This document shows, one piece after another, positions 5,291 through 5,810 of a stretch of DNA of 5,810 nucleotides. Source of the DNA: Planctomycetota bacterium (GTDB lineage Bacteria; Planctomycetota; UBA1135; UBA2386); assembly GCA_020425915.1 (NCBI GenBank), contig JAGQQZ010000249.1:1-5810 (forward strand), given 5' to 3'. Numbering within the stretch: the stretch's first letter is position 1; the number at the start of each line of letters is the position of its first letter. The translations under genes were made by a program, and so were the position numbers. The notes under the pieces were generated by a model that was not told where the DNA came from, did no database searches, and saw only the letters and a program-made list of their open reading frames with translations.

Positions 5291-5810
5291 GCACCCAACG
5301 CGACCGGCAAGCGGGCTTCACGCTGATCGAGATCGTCGTGGTCATGGGGCTGCTGGCGTCGTTCGTGCTCATGCTCGTGCAGCTGACCGGGTCGGGCGTC
5401 GACATGTTCACGAAGGGTCAGCGCGGCCAGGACCTCGCCGATCGCGCGATGCTCGCGTCGCACGCGATCGAGGACGAGCTGGGTCGGATGGTCGGGCCGG
5501 TGCGGACCGACTTCGAGCCGCACACGCCCGACGCGCGGCTGATCGTCAACTACGTCAACCGCGGCTTCGCGCGGGACGGCGAGGAGCACGACCGGATCCA
5601 GATGCTGCGCGCGACGGTCGGTCTCACCGAGGCCGAGGAGACGGAGTTGCTCGTCGGTCCGATCCGCGAGGCGATCCTCGAGGAACTCGGCGACGTCGAC
5701 GAGGCCGCGCTCGAGAAGATGCTCGAGGCCGAGCTCGCTGGTCGTCCGCGCTTCGGGCGCGGCGATCTGTTGCTGTTGCCGTGGCCGATCGGCGACGACG
5801 GCGTGTTCTA
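5287..5810 (+). CDS. GspJ/PilW-like minor pseudopilin (partial, runs off the window)
   Basis: The first 174 residues are visible and no stop occurs before the window end. The leader is ten residues ending QAG, followed by the textbook prepilin motif FTLIEIVVVMGLLASFVL: Phe11 at +1 and Glu15 at +5, with the hydrophobic helix to about residue 32. A polar helix follows (about 43-70), containing RAMLASHAIEDELGRM, like the 'D....i.rdl' segment of GspJ/PilW proteins. After it come strands (RLIVNYVN, 84-91; DRIQMLRATV, 102-111), then an acidic, probably helical segment (112-152) and another strand (DLLLLPWPIG, 160-169). The +5 Glu, the position next to a GspK-like gene and the downstream polar helix make GspJ the best guess. 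GspI, GspH or PilV/PilW types remain possible. It would act in the inner membrane and periplasm as a subunit at or near the pseudopilus tip, after methylation and cleavage by the prepilin peptidase. Confidence 0.82.
   Translation, partial: MSTQRDRQAGFTLIEIVVVMGLLASFVLMLVQLTGSGVDMFTKGQRGQDLADRAMLASHAIEDELGRMVGPVRTDFEPHTPDARLIVNYVNRGFARDGEEHDRIQMLRATVGLTEAEETELLVGPIREAILEELGDVDEAALEKMLEAELAGRPRFGRGDLLLLPWPIGDDGVF

Noticed and set aside
5026..5589. A 187-codon minus-strand frame across the boundary of the two prepilin genes
   Set aside because: It overlaps both the well-supported C-terminus of the giant gene and the textbook prepilin signal of the next gene. Its own translation has no recognisable feature.
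1..5810. Terminators, promoters, RNA genes, CRISPR arrays or insertion sequences
   Set aside because: Coding sequence fills the window with overlapping gene ends, so there is no intergenic space. I saw no tRNA-like, array-like or terminal inverted repeat pattern.

Overview
The window holds one complete giant gene, flanked by what look like two partial neighbours, all on the + strand in a tightly packed operon. Base composition is uniformly GC-rich (by eye about two thirds G+C) with strongly GC-biased third codon positions. The proteins are prepilin-like pseudopilins of the type II secretion / type IV pilus superfamily, so the host is a high-GC diderm bacterium. The very large, mosaic extracellular protein recalls Planctomycetota or deltaproteobacterial/Myxococcota lineages, but the sequence alone does not settle the phylum.

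Layout. Bases 1-29 are probably the last codons of an upstream gene (reading ...IDPGGIIE-stop), whose TGA overlaps the ATG of the main gene. Bases 26-5290 encode a 1754-residue protein. It starts with a class III (prepilin peptidase) signal and a GspK-like minor pseudopilin region (about residues 1-545). About 1200 further residues that GspK does not normally have follow: an unassigned segment, a laminin-G/concanavalin-A-like beta-sandwich that appears split by an insertion of about 590 residues, and a beta-rich C-terminal domain. A repeated hairpin motif, E-hydrophobic-hydrophobic-x-Y, occurs six times, often preceded by [FL]P..G and followed by RG..GT...H..G..V. Bases 5287 to the window end encode the first 174 residues of a second prepilin-like protein, a probable GspJ/PilW-type minor pseudopilin. 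It overlaps the giant gene by 4 bases (ATGA).

How the genes could work together. In type II secretion the minor pseudopilins GspI, GspJ and GspK form the tip of the periplasmic pseudopilus, with GspK at the apex. A GspK-like protein beside a J-like protein fits such a tip complex. The huge C-terminal extension would then place a LamG-like, potentially ligand-binding mosaic at the tip, comparable in idea to the PilY1 adhesin carried by minor pilins in type IVa pili. That role is inference. There is no intergenic space, promoter, terminator, RNA gene, CRISPR array or mobile element in the window, and the long reading frames on the opposite strand are GC-driven shadows.
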